Source: Alloyangia pacifica (GTDB lineage: Bacteria; Pseudomonadota; Alphaproteobacteria; Rhodobacterales; Rhodobacteraceae). From it: DNA of 64,000 bases. The DNA is taken from the NCBI RefSeq assembly GCF_003111685.1, contig NZ_CP022190.1:1264001-1328000 (forward strand). Reading direction: 5' to 3'. Every line of letters starts with the position of its first letter. Within the stretch, counting starts at the first letter, position 1. A program made the position numbers and the translations under genes. The notes beneath the pieces were generated by a model. The model did not search any database. It worked only from the letters and a program-made list of their open reading frames with translations, and was not told the DNA's origin. Shown piece by piece: positions 8,589-17,687 of this stretch.

Positions 8589-9959
8589 TTGGACCAGGCC
8601 GCGACAGTGTCTTCCCGAGACTACCAAGCCCCATATGAGATTGTCGGAGAACTTGCGCGCTACGTAGTTCAAGCGCGTGACGCCGCAGTGCCCTCCGCGG
8701 CCAAGGATCCCGCGCTACAGTGTATATTTGATCTCATCGTGGCTTCCATCGTTGGATTTAGCGACCCGGGACCGACCTCACTTCGCCAAGCCGCCGTAGA
8801 GCTTTACGCACCCGGCCACGCTACGATCTGGTTCGCCGACCAGACCCGCAGCGCTATAGGTGCGGCCTGGGCCAACAGCAGCGCTGCGGCAGCCAAGGAT
8901 CTCGATGACGGCAACCGTTTTGCCGCCGGTCATCCGGGCGCCGCGATCATTCCCGCGGCCCTGGCTACCGCGCAGGAGGTCGGCGCAACGCTAGACCAGA
9001 CCCTCGCCGCTATTGTCCTCGGCTACGAGGTCGCGGTGACCGTCGGCTCGGCGCGCACGACCTACGGCAGCTCGGGAACTTGGACGCCGTTCGGTGTGGT
9101 GGCCACAGTCGCCGCGCTGCGCGGCACCCCACTTGGGGCCATTGAGCACGCGCTGGCGATCGTCGGCGAAAGCGCCCCTAACCAAAGCTTCGCAGGCGGA
9201 CCTTCGCCGCGCATCCCGCATCCCGAAGGGGCCTCCATCAAGGAAGGCATCCCCTGGGGCGTTGTCACAGGCATGACCGCAGTCGTCATGGCCGAAGCCG
9301 GCCACACCGGACCGCGCAACATTCTGGACAGCCGCCGCCACTACGTCTTCCCCGAGGACCTGCGCCTGGGCGCTGCACTGCACATTTGCCAGACTTACTT
9401 CAAGCCCTACGCATGCTGCCGCCACATCCACGCGCCGCTTGCCGCCTTGCATCAGGTGATGGCAGATCACGGGGTCAGCGGAGCGGAAATCGACGCGATC
9501 CACGTCGAAACCCATCCTCCTGCCTTGCGCATTTCGAATAAGGCCGATCCGGTGAACCTGGTCGACGTGCAGTACAGCATACCCTTCGACCTGGCGCTGT
9601 CCGCGTTGCACGGGCCAGAGATGCTTACACCGGTGACCGAGGCTTCCCTTTCGCTTCCGGGCGTCAGGGAGCTGGCCCGGAAGGTCACGCTGGAGGCGAG
9701 CGACGCATTCGCCGAGTCCTACCCCAACGAGATCCTTGGCCGCGTGACCCTGACCTGTGGGGACCGCGTTCTGACCTCGGCACCAACCCCGCCCGAGGGT
9801 GAGCCGCTGATGAGCTGGCAAGAACTGGACACCAAGTTCCGACGTGCCACCCGCCTGGCGCTTCAGATGGATCGGCAGCAGGCGATCTTGGGCGCAATAG
9901 CATCCCTCAAGGCCGGAGAGATGCGCCCGCTTCTGTCCCAGCTTTCCACACCGCTTTGA
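8589..9959 (+). CDS. MmgE/PrpD family protein
   Basis: 456 residues, full length for the MmgE/PrpD fold (2-methylcitrate dehydratase, cis-aconitate decarboxylase and isomerases of this class). Conserved-looking blocks are AAAKDLDDGNRFAAGHPGAAIIPAA, typical near the active site, and the TYFKPYACCRHIHAP stretch. A TTG start at 8589 follows AGAGGA with good spacing; no ATG fits better. The gene faces the opine transport operon and has its own LysR-type promoter. Its reaction here is unknown; it may act on a dicarboxylate or keto acid released from the opine. Family firm, substrate open. Confidence 0.88.
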   Translation: MDQAATVSSRDYQAPYEIVGELARYVVQARDAAVPSAAKDPALQCIFDLIVASIVGFSDPGPTSLRQAAVELYAPGHATIWFADQTRSAIGAAWANSSAAAAKDLDDGNRFAAGHPGAAIIPAALATAQEVGATLDQTLAAIVLGYEVAVTVGSARTTYGSSGTWTPFGVVATVAALRGTPLGAIEHALAIVGESAPNQSFAGGPSPRIPHPEGASIKEGIPWGVVTGMTAVVMAEAGHTGPRNILDSRRHYVFPEDLRLGAALHICQTYFKPYACCRHIHAPLAALHQVMADHGVSGAEIDAIHVETHPPALRISNKADPVNLVDVQYSIPFDLALSALHGPEMLTPVTEASLSLPGVRELARKVTLEASDAFAESYPNEILGRVTLTCGDRVLTSAPTPPEGEPLMSWQELDTKFRRATRLALQMDRQQAILGAIASLKAGEMRPLLSQLSTPL

Positions 9960-9965
9960 CCGGAA

Positions 9966-10004
9966 AACGCCGGCCCCTGTCTGGGACCGGCGTTCACCCT
10001 TTTT
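9966..10004. terminator. Bidirectional terminator between convergent genes
   Basis: Stem aacgccgg / ccggcgtt (9966-9973 and 9987-9994) with further pairing inside, then ttttt on the plus strand. It separates the PrpD-family gene from the opine dehydrogenase gene coming from the other side. Confidence 0.75.
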
Positions 10005-10023
10005 CGTGCGAGGCGCCTGCGCC

Positions 10024-11043
10024 CTACGCCAGACCAAGCAGCGCCCGAAGCCCCGATGCGCCCTCTCGCGGCAGCAGGTCGTTCAGGGCTCTGTAATTCC
10101 GGCCGTGGCAGGCGCCAAGGATCTTGATGCCACTTTCGTGCAGCGGCGCGGGAACGCCTGCCATCTCTGCAAGCATGACCAGCGGCACCAGGCCGAAAGG
10201 CACGTCTTCGGTGATGTAGCGGGTCTCGGGATCGACCGGCCCCAGAGGATCGGTTCCGGCCGCGACACGTGCGCGGAATACCGCGTCCAGCCCGCCCTCT
10301 GCCTGCGGCCTCACCCTGCGGCCAAAACCGCGAGCAATCGCCAGCCGCTCTGCATCCAGCCCTTCAAGGAAGCGGGCGACGGAAGGCGTCATCAGCGAGT
10401 TCTGATGCCACTGCTCCCCGGTCTCTATCCGGGTCAGGTTGCACAGAGCCATGGCCAGGTGAGTCTGCGGGTTGAGGTTGCTGAGGGCGTTGTCCAGAAG
10501 GTCGCCGCCATGTTGGAACCGCGGACCAAAGAGCGCCTCGCAAAGCGCCAGGGCGCCGGCGATGTCGCCCCCCGGCAAAGTGCAGATCTCTACCCGCTTG
10601 CGCAGCGCCCCCACTCGGATCGCCGGAGGTTCGGGGCTCTTGCAGGTCATGGCGGTGGTGTTCCAGCAGATCACCGGCAGGGACAGGCCCCGCGCGTGCA
10701 ACGCTTGCCCGAGGTGCAGCGCCGCAAAGGACAGGTGGGCGCTTACGATGATGCTCTGCCCGTCGCGCAGATGCGGCAACAGCGCGTCCAGCACGGCGCG
10801 GTGGCCAGTGGCCGGCAAGGCCAGGATGAGGACTTCTGCCTGGGCCAGCTCTGCGATATCCGCGGCCAGCTTGGGTGCGAAACGCTCCTCGACAGCGCCT
10901 GAAACGACAAGTTCAGTTACCACCCGCAATTCTGCACCGGAAACGCCGCGCGGCGACCACATCCGGGGGCAGTGACCCGCGTTGGAGAGATAGGCGAAGT
11001 AGGCGCGAGCGATATTGCCCGCGCCGACGATACCGACGTTCAT
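10024..11043 (-). CDS. NAD/NADP octopine/nopaline dehydrogenase family protein
   Basis: 339 residues from the ATG at 11043, which follows GAAGGAAG. The N-terminal Rossmann motif GIVGAGNIARA sits at residues 4-14; the C-terminal half has the helical octopine-dehydrogenase domain with NLNPQTHLAMALCNLTRIETG and a later ESGIKILGA stretch. Family members reversibly join or split an amino acid and a 2-keto acid. It lies 62 bases after the last ABC ATPase gene on the same strand and is probably the last gene of that operon. Together with a transporter and flavoenzyme genes it suggests use of an opine-like compound. The exact substrate cannot be read from sequence. Confidence 0.85.
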   Translation of the reverse strand: MNVGIVGAGNIARAYFAYLSNAGHCPRMWSPRGVSGAELRVVTELVVSGAVEERFAPKLAADIAELAQAEVLILALPATGHRAVLDALLPHLRDGQSIIVSAHLSFAALHLGQALHARGLSLPVICWNTTAMTCKSPEPPAIRVGALRKRVEICTLPGGDIAGALALCEALFGPRFQHGGDLLDNALSNLNPQTHLAMALCNLTRIETGEQWHQNSLMTPSVARFLEGLDAERLAIARGFGRRVRPQAEGGLDAVFRARVAAGTDPLGPVDPETRYITEDVPFGLVPLVMLAEMAGVPAPLHESGIKILGACHGRNYRALNDLLPREGASGLRALLGLA

Positions 11044-11105
11044 GGAGCTTCCTTCGGGTGCGTGCGCCGCTCCCAAGGGAACGACGCGCTGGCGTTTGCT
11101 TATGT

Positions 11106-12065
11106 TCAGAAGAGGTGACAGGCGACCTGCCGTCCCGGCGCGATCTCCTTCGTGGCGGGCATGCTTTCTCGGCACGCCGCGATAGCGCGCGGGCAGCGGG
11201 TGTGGAACGGACAGCCCGAGGGCGGGTTGGCCGGTGACGGGATCTCGCCCGCGATGCGCGGCGGCTTCACCCGGTTCGCCGGGTCCGGGATGGGGGAGCT
11301 TTGCCGCAACAGCACCGTGTAGGGGTGCGCGGGATCATCCATGATCTCCTGCGTCGGCCCGCTTTCCACCACATGGCCCAGGTACATCACGCAGGTCGTG
11401 TCGCAGAAGTGCCGGATCACGCCAAGGTCATGTGACACGAAGAGGAAGGACAGCGTCCGCTTTTCGCGCAGGTCGTCCAGCAGCCGCAGGATCTGCGCCT
11501 GAACCGATACGTCCAGCGCCGAGACCGGTTCATCCGCAACCACCAGGTCCGGTTCCAGCACAAGCGCACGCGCGATGCCGATCCGCTGGCGCTGCCCGCC
11601 CGAAAATTCGTGCGGGAAGCGGTCCATCGCATCGCGCGGCAGCCCGACTTCGGACAGGATCGCCTCGGCCCGGGCTCGGCGATCGGCCGAATCCCCGATG
11701 CCATGCACTTTAAGCGGCTCTTCCAGCGTCTTGCGGATACTCCGGCGGCTGTTCAACGAGGCATAGGGGTCCTGGAAGATGAACTGCATGCGTTGGCGCA
11801 GGCGGCGCATTTCGGCCGGCGAGGCAGAAGCCACATCGATGCCGTCGAAGGTGACGCGGCCGGCGGTCGGTTCCTCCAGCCGCAGGATGGCGCGGGAAGC
11901 GGTGGACTTGCCGCAGCCGGATTCCCCTACCAGCCCGACGCTGGAACCGGGAGCGACCGAAAGGCTGACGTTTTCTACTGCGCGCACCGTACGGGCCTTG
12001 CCGCCCAGGAACCCGCCCCCGATGGTGAAGTGCTTTTTCAGACCCTCGACTTGCAGACCGCTCAT
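11106..12065 (-). CDS. Oligopeptide/opine ABC transporter ATP-binding protein (DppF/OppF type)
   Basis: 319 residues. Walker A GESGCGKST, signature FSGGQRQR, Walker B LVVADEP and the C-terminal oligopeptide-type CPFHTRCP motif are present. It energises import with the second ATPase (12062-13054) and the two permeases upstream. The ATG at 12065 overlaps the upstream stop by 4 bases (ATGA). Long frames upstream of that ATG are in the previous gene and are not used. Confidence 0.93.
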   Translation of the reverse strand: MSGLQVEGLKKHFTIGGGFLGGKARTVRAVENVSLSVAPGSSVGLVGESGCGKSTASRAILRLEEPTAGRVTFDGIDVASASPAEMRRLRQRMQFIFQDPYASLNSRRSIRKTLEEPLKVHGIGDSADRRARAEAILSEVGLPRDAMDRFPHEFSGGQRQRIGIARALVLEPDLVVADEPVSALDVSVQAQILRLLDDLREKRTLSFLFVSHDLGVIRHFCDTTCVMYLGHVVESGPTQEIMDDPAHPYTVLLRQSSPIPDPANRVKPPRIAGEIPSPANPPSGCPFHTRCPRAIAACRESMPATKEIAPGRQVACHLF

Positions 12066-13054
12066 GCTGCTACCTCCGCCTTTGCGCGCAGGATGCAGCG
12101 CGCCTGGTGATCGGAGCCACCTGCCCCGCTGATAGGCCCGAGAGCCGGGTGACGGCCGCACTCCGGCCGGGCATAGCCGCAGCGCGGCGCGAAGTGGCAG
12201 CCTGCAGGCCGCGCGGTGATTGAGGGCACCGAACCGGGGATAGGCTCCAGCGTGTCGGCCCGCCGGTCCACACGCGGCATCGCCCGCAGGAGTGCCTCCG
12301 TGTAGGGATGGGCCGGGTTCGCGAAGAGCTGCTCGCAGTCCGCCGTCTCGACGATTTCGCCTGCGTACATCACTGCGACGCGGTCCGCGATCTGGGCCAC
12401 GACACCGAGGTTGTGGGTGATGAAGATCACCCCCATGCCGCGTTCGCGCTTCAGATCATCCAGCAGGGTCAGCACCTGGTGCTGCACCGTCACGTCCAGC
12501 GCAGTAGTGGGTTCATCGGCCAGCAACACCTTCGGGCGACAGGCCAGCGCGATGGCGATCATCGCCCGCTGTCGCATCCCGCCCGAGAACTGGTGCGGAT
12601 ATTCGGTGATCCGCCGGCCCGGGTCAGGCACGCGCACTTCGTCCAGCAGATCACGCGCTTCCTTCAGCGCCGCGCCATGGCTCATGCCACGGTGGATCGT
12701 CAGGACCTCGGCAATCTGGTCACCCACGGTCATCGTGGGGTTCAGCGATGTCATCGGCTCCTGAAAAATCATCGCGATCTCGTTGCCGCGGATCTGGGCC
12801 ATCTGCCGTTCGGACAGCTTTGCCAGGTCGCGTCCTTCGAAAAGGATTTCGCCGCGACCGATCCGGGCGCCCGCCTGTGGCAGCAGCCGCAGAGCCGACA
12901 GCGCAGTAACGCTCTTGCCGGAACCGCTTTCGCCCACCACTGCCAAGGTTTCATTGGCGGCAAGCGACAGGTCCACATCCTGGATGGCGGCATGCCAGCG
13001 GCCGTTCACCCGGAATTCCGTGGTCAGGCCGTGAATGTCGAGAAGAGCAGTCAT
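12062..13054 (-). CDS. Oligopeptide/opine ABC transporter ATP-binding protein (DppD/OppD type)
   Basis: 330 residues with Walker A GESGSGKSV, signature FSGGMRQR, Walker B VLLADEPT and the C-terminal CHFAPRCGYA oligopeptide motif. It pairs with the DppF-type ATPase. Its start overlaps the permease stop by 4 bases, so both are translated in one operon. Confidence 0.93.
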   Translation of the reverse strand: MTALLDIHGLTTEFRVNGRWHAAIQDVDLSLAANETLAVVGESGSGKSVTALSALRLLPQAGARIGRGEILFEGRDLAKLSERQMAQIRGNEIAMIFQEPMTSLNPTMTVGDQIAEVLTIHRGMSHGAALKEARDLLDEVRVPDPGRRITEYPHQFSGGMRQRAMIAIALACRPKVLLADEPTTALDVTVQHQVLTLLDDLKRERGMGVIFITHNLGVVAQIADRVAVMYAGEIVETADCEQLFANPAHPYTEALLRAMPRVDRRADTLEPIPGSVPSITARPAGCHFAPRCGYARPECGRHPALGPISGAGGSDHQARCILRAKAEVAA

Positions 13055-13923
13055 GACTCACCTTTCAGTTTCGGGTCGATGGCGTCTCGCAGGGCGTCAC
13101 CCAGGATGTTTAGCGCCAGCACGGTCAGCAGGATCGCCAGAGACGGGAAGACCACCAGCCACCAGGACGACAGGATGTTCTCGAAGCCTTCGCGGATCAT
13201 CCCGCCCCAAGTGGCAGTCGGCGGCTGCACCCCCAAGCCGATGAAGGACAGCGAGGCTTCGGTGCGGATCGCGCTGGCCATCCAGAGCGAGGCGACGACG
13301 ACGATGTCAGACAGGATGTTGGGCAGGATATGCACGCCCATGATCCGCAGGGGAGAGAAGCCGAGCGCCCGGCCCGCTTCCACGTATTCCTTCCGCTTGG
13401 CCGAGATAGTCGGCGCTCGGGCGATGCGCACGAAAGGCGCGGTTTCGGTAATCGCGATGGCGATGATCAGGTTTTCCAGGCTCGCCCCCAGCATCGCCGC
13501 GACCATGAGGCCCAGCAGCAGTGTCGGGAAGGACAGCATCACGTCGACAATGCCCATGATCACCTGGTCGACCATGCCGCCGACATAGCCCGCGAAGATC
13601 CCGATGGCAGAGCCCACCGTCATCGCGATCAGCACCGACAGGAACCCCACGGCGAGCGAGATGCGGGTGCCGTACAGCAGGCGCGAGAGCACATCGCGTC
13701 CATAGCTGTCGGTGCCAAGCCAGAATTCCGGTGACGGACCTTCCAGGCGATGCAGAATGTTCTGTTGCAGCGGATCATGCGGCGCCAGAAGCGGCGCGAA
13801 TATTGCCGAGAGCAGGATCAGCGCCAACAGCCCGACACCCACCCAGGACAGGCGATTGCGGTTCAGGGTCTGCAGCACGACATTGGGTTTGCGGACGGGG
13901 ATGGTTTCAGTCACGGCGGTCAT
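13051..13923 (-). CDS. ABC transporter permease (DppC/OppC type)
   Basis: 290 residues, six hydrophobic segments, an extended N-terminal cytoplasmic arm (VRKPNVVLQTLNRNRLSWVG) typical of DppC, the HPLQ-N loop with LGTDSYGRDVLSRLLYGTRISL, and the EAA-type loop EYVEAGRALGFSPLRIMGVHILPN. It forms the channel with the DppB-type permease, whose gene ends at its first base. Confidence 0.93.
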   Translation of the reverse strand: MTAVTETIPVRKPNVVLQTLNRNRLSWVGVGLLALILLSAIFAPLLAPHDPLQQNILHRLEGPSPEFWLGTDSYGRDVLSRLLYGTRISLAVGFLSVLIAMTVGSAIGIFAGYVGGMVDQVIMGIVDVMLSFPTLLLGLMVAAMLGASLENLIIAIAITETAPFVRIARAPTISAKRKEYVEAGRALGFSPLRIMGVHILPNILSDIVVVASLWMASAIRTEASLSFIGLGVQPPTATWGGMIREGFENILSSWWLVVFPSLAILLTVLALNILGDALRDAIDPKLKGES

Positions 13924-14861
13924 CAGGAATAGCTCACTCTGGGATCGACGACCGCGTAGATCAGGTCGGTCAGGATGTTCACGAGGATCACGAAGCTGGC
14001 GAAGATCACCATCAGCCCCTGCAGCAGCGTGTAATCACGTGCCTGCAATGCACCCAGGATCAGCTTGCCCAGGCCCGGACGGGTGAAGACCATTTCCACC
14101 AGCACCGAATTGCCGATCAGCGTGCCGAAGTAGAGGCCAACAACAGTGACCACGGGGATGAGCGCGTTGCGCAGACCGTGCCGCATAATCAGGCGACGCG
14201 GCGGCACGCCCTTGGCACGGGCGGTGCGGATGAAATCCTCCCCCAACACGTTCAGCATCGACGAGCGCGTCACGCGGGTGATGTAGGCCGTCATGATCAG
14301 GCCAAGGTTCAGCGCCGGCAGAGTCAGGTTGCGGATATGATCCCCGAAGCTGTCGGACGCGGTCGACATGACCGGGAACCAGCGCAGGTAGACCGCGAAG
14401 GCCAGCAGCATCAGAATACCAGACACGAAGCCCGGGAAGGAAAGGCCGGTCAGCGACAGGATCCGCGACAGGTAGTCCGGCCAGGCATTGCGGCGCAGCG
14501 CCGCCACCATGCCAAGCGGCAGACCGAAGATGGCACCGATGATGACCGCCGCCGCTGTCAGCTCCAGCGTATAGGGCAGCACGCGGGCGACCTCTTCCAG
14601 CACCGGCCGCCCGCTGCTCATCGAGACGCCGAAGTTGCCGCCCAGCATGTCCCGCAGGAAAGCCAGGTACTGCACGCCAATCGGCTGATCGAGCCCCAGC
14701 TTGGCGCGCAGCGCCGCCAGCGACGCTTCGCTTGCCTGGTCGCCCAGCATGGCCATGGCCGCATCGCCCGGCACCAACCGGACCAGTACGAAGACCATGG
14801 TCAACATGGCCAGAAGTGTCGGGATCGCGGCCAGCAATCTCCTTAAGATGTATCTTGTCAT
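13923..14861 (-). CDS. ABC transporter permease (DppB/OppB type)
   Basis: 312 residues, starting MTRYILRRLLAAIPTLLAML as DppB proteins do; EAA loop DFIRTARAKGVPPRRLIMRHGLRNALIP near residue 210-240. The start codon overlaps the stop of the FAD oxidoreductase gene by 4 bases, linking transport and oxidation genes in one operon. Confidence 0.93.
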   Translation of the reverse strand: MTRYILRRLLAAIPTLLAMLTMVFVLVRLVPGDAAMAMLGDQASEASLAALRAKLGLDQPIGVQYLAFLRDMLGGNFGVSMSSGRPVLEEVARVLPYTLELTAAAVIIGAIFGLPLGMVAALRRNAWPDYLSRILSLTGLSFPGFVSGILMLLAFAVYLRWFPVMSTASDSFGDHIRNLTLPALNLGLIMTAYITRVTRSSMLNVLGEDFIRTARAKGVPPRRLIMRHGLRNALIPVVTVVGLYFGTLIGNSVLVEMVFTRPGLGKLILGALQARDYTLLQGLMVIFASFVILVNILTDLIYAVVDPRVSYS

Positions 14862-15985
14862 GCGGCTTTCCTGTTGGTTGCCAGCCGGCCCGGATCAAAG
14901 GCCGACAGTTCGGTTCTTGTACGCCCGGTCTCTGCCAGGTCTGCGATCACCCGTCCGACGGACGGGACCAATTGGAATCCGTGCCCGGAGAATCCGAAGA
15001 CATGAATCAGCCCCGGGGCCCGACGGGACGGTCCTATGACGGGCAGCAGGTCGGCGGTGGCCGCCTCCATGCCGGCCCAGGCCCGGACAAGGCGCAGGTC
15101 CGCGACCCAGGGGAAGAGGGCCAGGGTCGTGGACATGGCCCCCGAAAGCGCGCCGAAGTCCACCGAGGCCGAACCACCGCCGGGGCGCAACCGTCCTTGG
15201 ACCCCACCGCCGATCAGAAAAGTGCCATCCGCGGTCTGCTTGAACGACAGCTTGCGGTTCTGCGCCGAGATGACCGGGCCAAGGCAGGGTTCGCAGCGCT
15301 CGGTCACGATCATCATCGAATTCTTGATGCCAACGTCCAGCGGATCGCCGGCCAACTTGGCGATCTGGCGCCCCCAGGCTCCGGCGGCATTGACGACCGT
15401 AGGGGCGACATGGGTGATGCCGCCCGCCACGACGGTCCAGCGCGTTTCTTCACGGGCCAGCCAGGTGACGGTGTGGTTTTCAAGGATCTCCACGCCGGTG
15501 TCTAGGCAGGCCGCGCGAAAGGCCCGGATGGTGCGATGCGGGTCGGCAGAGCCATCACGCGCGACATAGGCCGCGCCAAGCGCGCCGGGCTGCATGACCG
15601 GCACCAGTTCAGCCAGGCGGTCCGGGCCGATCCAGCACTCGTGGTGCATCCCCAGGGCCTCCAGCCGCGCGATACGGGCCTTGATCCGGGCCTCGGCATC
15701 CGCATCCATGGCCACCTGCACCTGTCCACCCGCGTGAAAGCCGCAGTCGTCGCCCACGAGGGTTGTCATGTCCTCCCACTGGGCCTGGGCCTCAAGGCTC
15801 AGCGGCAACTCTTCTACTGCACGATTGAGGCTGCGCACGCCGGCAGCCGTCGCGCCCGAGGCATGACGCCCGGTGAAGGCGCCCTCCAGCAGGACCACGC
15901 GCAGCCCGCGCCGGGCAGATTGCAGCGCCGCAGAGAGCCCATGCAGTCCGCCACCGATCACGATGAGGTCGGTGCGTGCCTTCAT
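14858..15985 (-). CDS. FAD-dependent oxidoreductase, beta-subunit type (opine oxidase B / sarcosine oxidase beta-like)
   Basis: 375 residues of the DAO family. The FAD-binding motif IVIGGGLHGLSAALQSARRG starts at residue 9 and the C-terminal GFSGHGFQLVPSVGRVIADL motif closes the fold. With the 470-aa Fe-S flavoprotein (15982-17394) and the 98-aa 2Fe-2S protein (17391-17687) it makes a three-part enzyme like Agrobacterium opine oxidases (OoxA/OoxB) or D-hydroxyproline dehydrogenase. This subunit would carry out the amine oxidation. It overlaps its neighbours by 4 bases on both sides. Confidence 0.85.
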   Translation of the reverse strand: MKARTDLIVIGGGLHGLSAALQSARRGLRVVLLEGAFTGRHASGATAAGVRSLNRAVEELPLSLEAQAQWEDMTTLVGDDCGFHAGGQVQVAMDADAEARIKARIARLEALGMHHECWIGPDRLAELVPVMQPGALGAAYVARDGSADPHRTIRAFRAACLDTGVEILENHTVTWLAREETRWTVVAGGITHVAPTVVNAAGAWGRQIAKLAGDPLDVGIKNSMMIVTERCEPCLGPVISAQNRKLSFKQTADGTFLIGGGVQGRLRPGGGSASVDFGALSGAMSTTLALFPWVADLRLVRAWAGMEAATADLLPVIGPSRRAPGLIHVFGFSGHGFQLVPSVGRVIADLAETGRTRTELSAFDPGRLATNRKAA

Positions 15986-17394
15986 GTCTTGGCCTTCCCG
16001 AGGGACGCCAGTTCGCCCAGCGTCACGGGCTTCAACGGCGGGCGGATGTTGTGGAAGCCAACCTCGGCGCGCGGGAGGTCATGCGCCTCGGCGATCAGCC
16101 GCGCGACAGTATAGCCACACTGGCGGCCCTGGCAGGGCCCCATGCCGGCGCGGGTTTCGGCCTTCACCCGGTTGGGATCTGCCGCGCCACGGCGGGCTGC
16201 GGCGCGGATCTGGCCCGCGGTCAGCTCCTCGCAGCGGCAAACGATGGTGTCGTCGCTGATCTTGCCCTCGGGCGCGGGATAGAGGCTATCGAGCAGCGGC
16301 CGCGCAGCGCGTGCCTTCGACAGGGCGCGATCGCCCGCCGCCCGGGCTTGCCGCGCCTTTGTGTCCTCTAGAACACCCAGCGACCGGGCAATGCCGATGG
16401 CTGCCAGCGTCCCCTTGGCCAGCGCCGCCTTGGCCCCGTCGATCCCCGCCGCGTCGCCCGCGACGAACAGCCCGCTGCGCGTGGTTTCCCCCCAGGCATC
16501 CAGCACGGGCCGCAGCGATTTCTGCGTGTCGGACCAGGCGTGCTCACACTGCAGGGAAAGGGTCGGGTGAACCGAAGGCACCAACCCCTCGTGGATCAGC
16601 AGCACCCCTGCGGCGGCCGATTTCTCGCCTTCGGGGGTCTGCCAGCGGATACGTTCGAGGCGCTCGCCGCCCTCGGCGCGAAGCTGCGTGACCCCGGTTT
16701 CGCGGCGCAGCCCCGACAGCCGTATCCCGGCCTGCCAGCCCAGACCCTTTACCAGGCTCTTCCAGTCGCGCAGGGCACCGTTCAGATGCGGCAGCCCCCG
16801 GCGCAGCGTGTCGCGCGGGGCGGTATCGAGAAAGCCTTCGATCTGGCCGCCCAGCTTACGGAGCTGGTGGGCGTAAAGCAAAGGCAACGGGCCCGCGCCA
16901 GAAATCCAGACCGGTCCTTCAGGCAGCAGACCGCCGGATTTCAGAAGGATCTGCGCCGCGCCAACGGTCATCACACCGGGCCGGGTCCAGCCCGGGAAGG
17001 GCACGGGCCGCTCCTGTGCGCCGATGGCCAGAAGGACGCGCCGCGCCTCGATGACCTCGGCCTGACCCTCGCGGGTCACGAAGACCTGCCAGCTTTGCGT
17101 CGTGGCCTCCTTGCCGCTTTCCTCGATCTGCCAAACCCGTGACAGGGGGCGGTAGTCGGCCCCGGAGGCCCGGAAGGAACGGGCAACGTCGGCCCCTTGG
17201 CGGTACTCGGCGCCAAGCCCCTGCGCCAGGTGCGATCCGGGTTGGCAATTGCGCTCGACCCCGCGCCAGATCTGACCACCGGGAGCGGGCTGTTCATCCA
17301 GCACGACAACGGACAGGTCGCGCGCGCGAAGGTCACAGGCGGCCTGCATCCCGGCGGGGCCGGCACCGATGATGGCAACGTCGAAGGTCATCAT
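15982..17394 (-). CDS. FAD/NAD-binding oxidoreductase with C-terminal [2Fe-2S] domain, alpha-subunit type
   Basis: 470 residues. A pyridine-nucleotide-disulfide-type flavoprotein with IIGAGPAGMQAACDLRARD near the N-terminus, and a C-terminal BFD-like [2Fe-2S] domain with CRCEEL and, about 30 residues later, GMGPCQGRQC. It matches the OoxA/HcnB class that partners a DAO-type subunit. The first of two adjacent ATGs (17394) overlaps the upstream stop as ATGATG and is preceded by GGTGGG; the second (17391) would shorten the protein by one residue. Electron transfer from the beta subunit is its likely role. Confidence 0.85.
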   Translation of the reverse strand: MMTFDVAIIGAGPAGMQAACDLRARDLSVVVLDEQPAPGGQIWRGVERNCQPGSHLAQGLGAEYRQGADVARSFRASGADYRPLSRVWQIEESGKEATTQSWQVFVTREGQAEVIEARRVLLAIGAQERPVPFPGWTRPGVMTVGAAQILLKSGGLLPEGPVWISGAGPLPLLYAHQLRKLGGQIEGFLDTAPRDTLRRGLPHLNGALRDWKSLVKGLGWQAGIRLSGLRRETGVTQLRAEGGERLERIRWQTPEGEKSAAAGVLLIHEGLVPSVHPTLSLQCEHAWSDTQKSLRPVLDAWGETTRSGLFVAGDAAGIDGAKAALAKGTLAAIGIARSLGVLEDTKARQARAAGDRALSKARAARPLLDSLYPAPEGKISDDTIVCRCEELTAGQIRAAARRGAADPNRVKAETRAGMGPCQGRQCGYTVARLIAEAHDLPRAEVGFHNIRPPLKPVTLGELASLGKAKT

Positions 17395-17687
17395 CCCACC
17401 ACCTTCCGCGCGCCCATCTGGCGGGCAATGGTCATGCCTTCGCGCACCGGCACGAGGCAGCTTTGCGTCGATCCCTTGCCGTCGATCTCGGCCAGGCAAT
17501 CGAAGCAACAGCCCATCATGCAGAAGGGCGCGCGCGGACTTTCGCTGACCGGGGTGATGCGCGCGGACCCGAGATGGCGCAACAGTACGCTGGCCGCAGT
17601 CTCTCCGTCGCGTGCCTCGACCGGCTGCCCTTCGACGAACACGGTCACGGTTGGCCCAGTCGGGCGGTCAGGCAGGGGTCGGAACAT
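17391..17687 (-). CDS. (2Fe-2S)-binding protein, gamma-subunit type
   Basis: 98 residues with the ferredoxin-like ligand pattern CMMGCCFDCLAEIDG followed by QSCLVPV. Proteins of this size accompany opine oxidase, cyanide synthase and D-hydroxyproline dehydrogenase complexes. It overlaps the alpha-subunit gene by 4 bases and the upstream FAD oxidase gene by 20 bases, so it belongs to the same operon. Confidence 0.85.
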   Translation of the reverse strand: MFRPLPDRPTGPTVTVFVEGQPVEARDGETAASVLLRHLGSARITPVSESPRAPFCMMGCCFDCLAEIDGKGSTQSCLVPVREGMTIARQMGARKVVG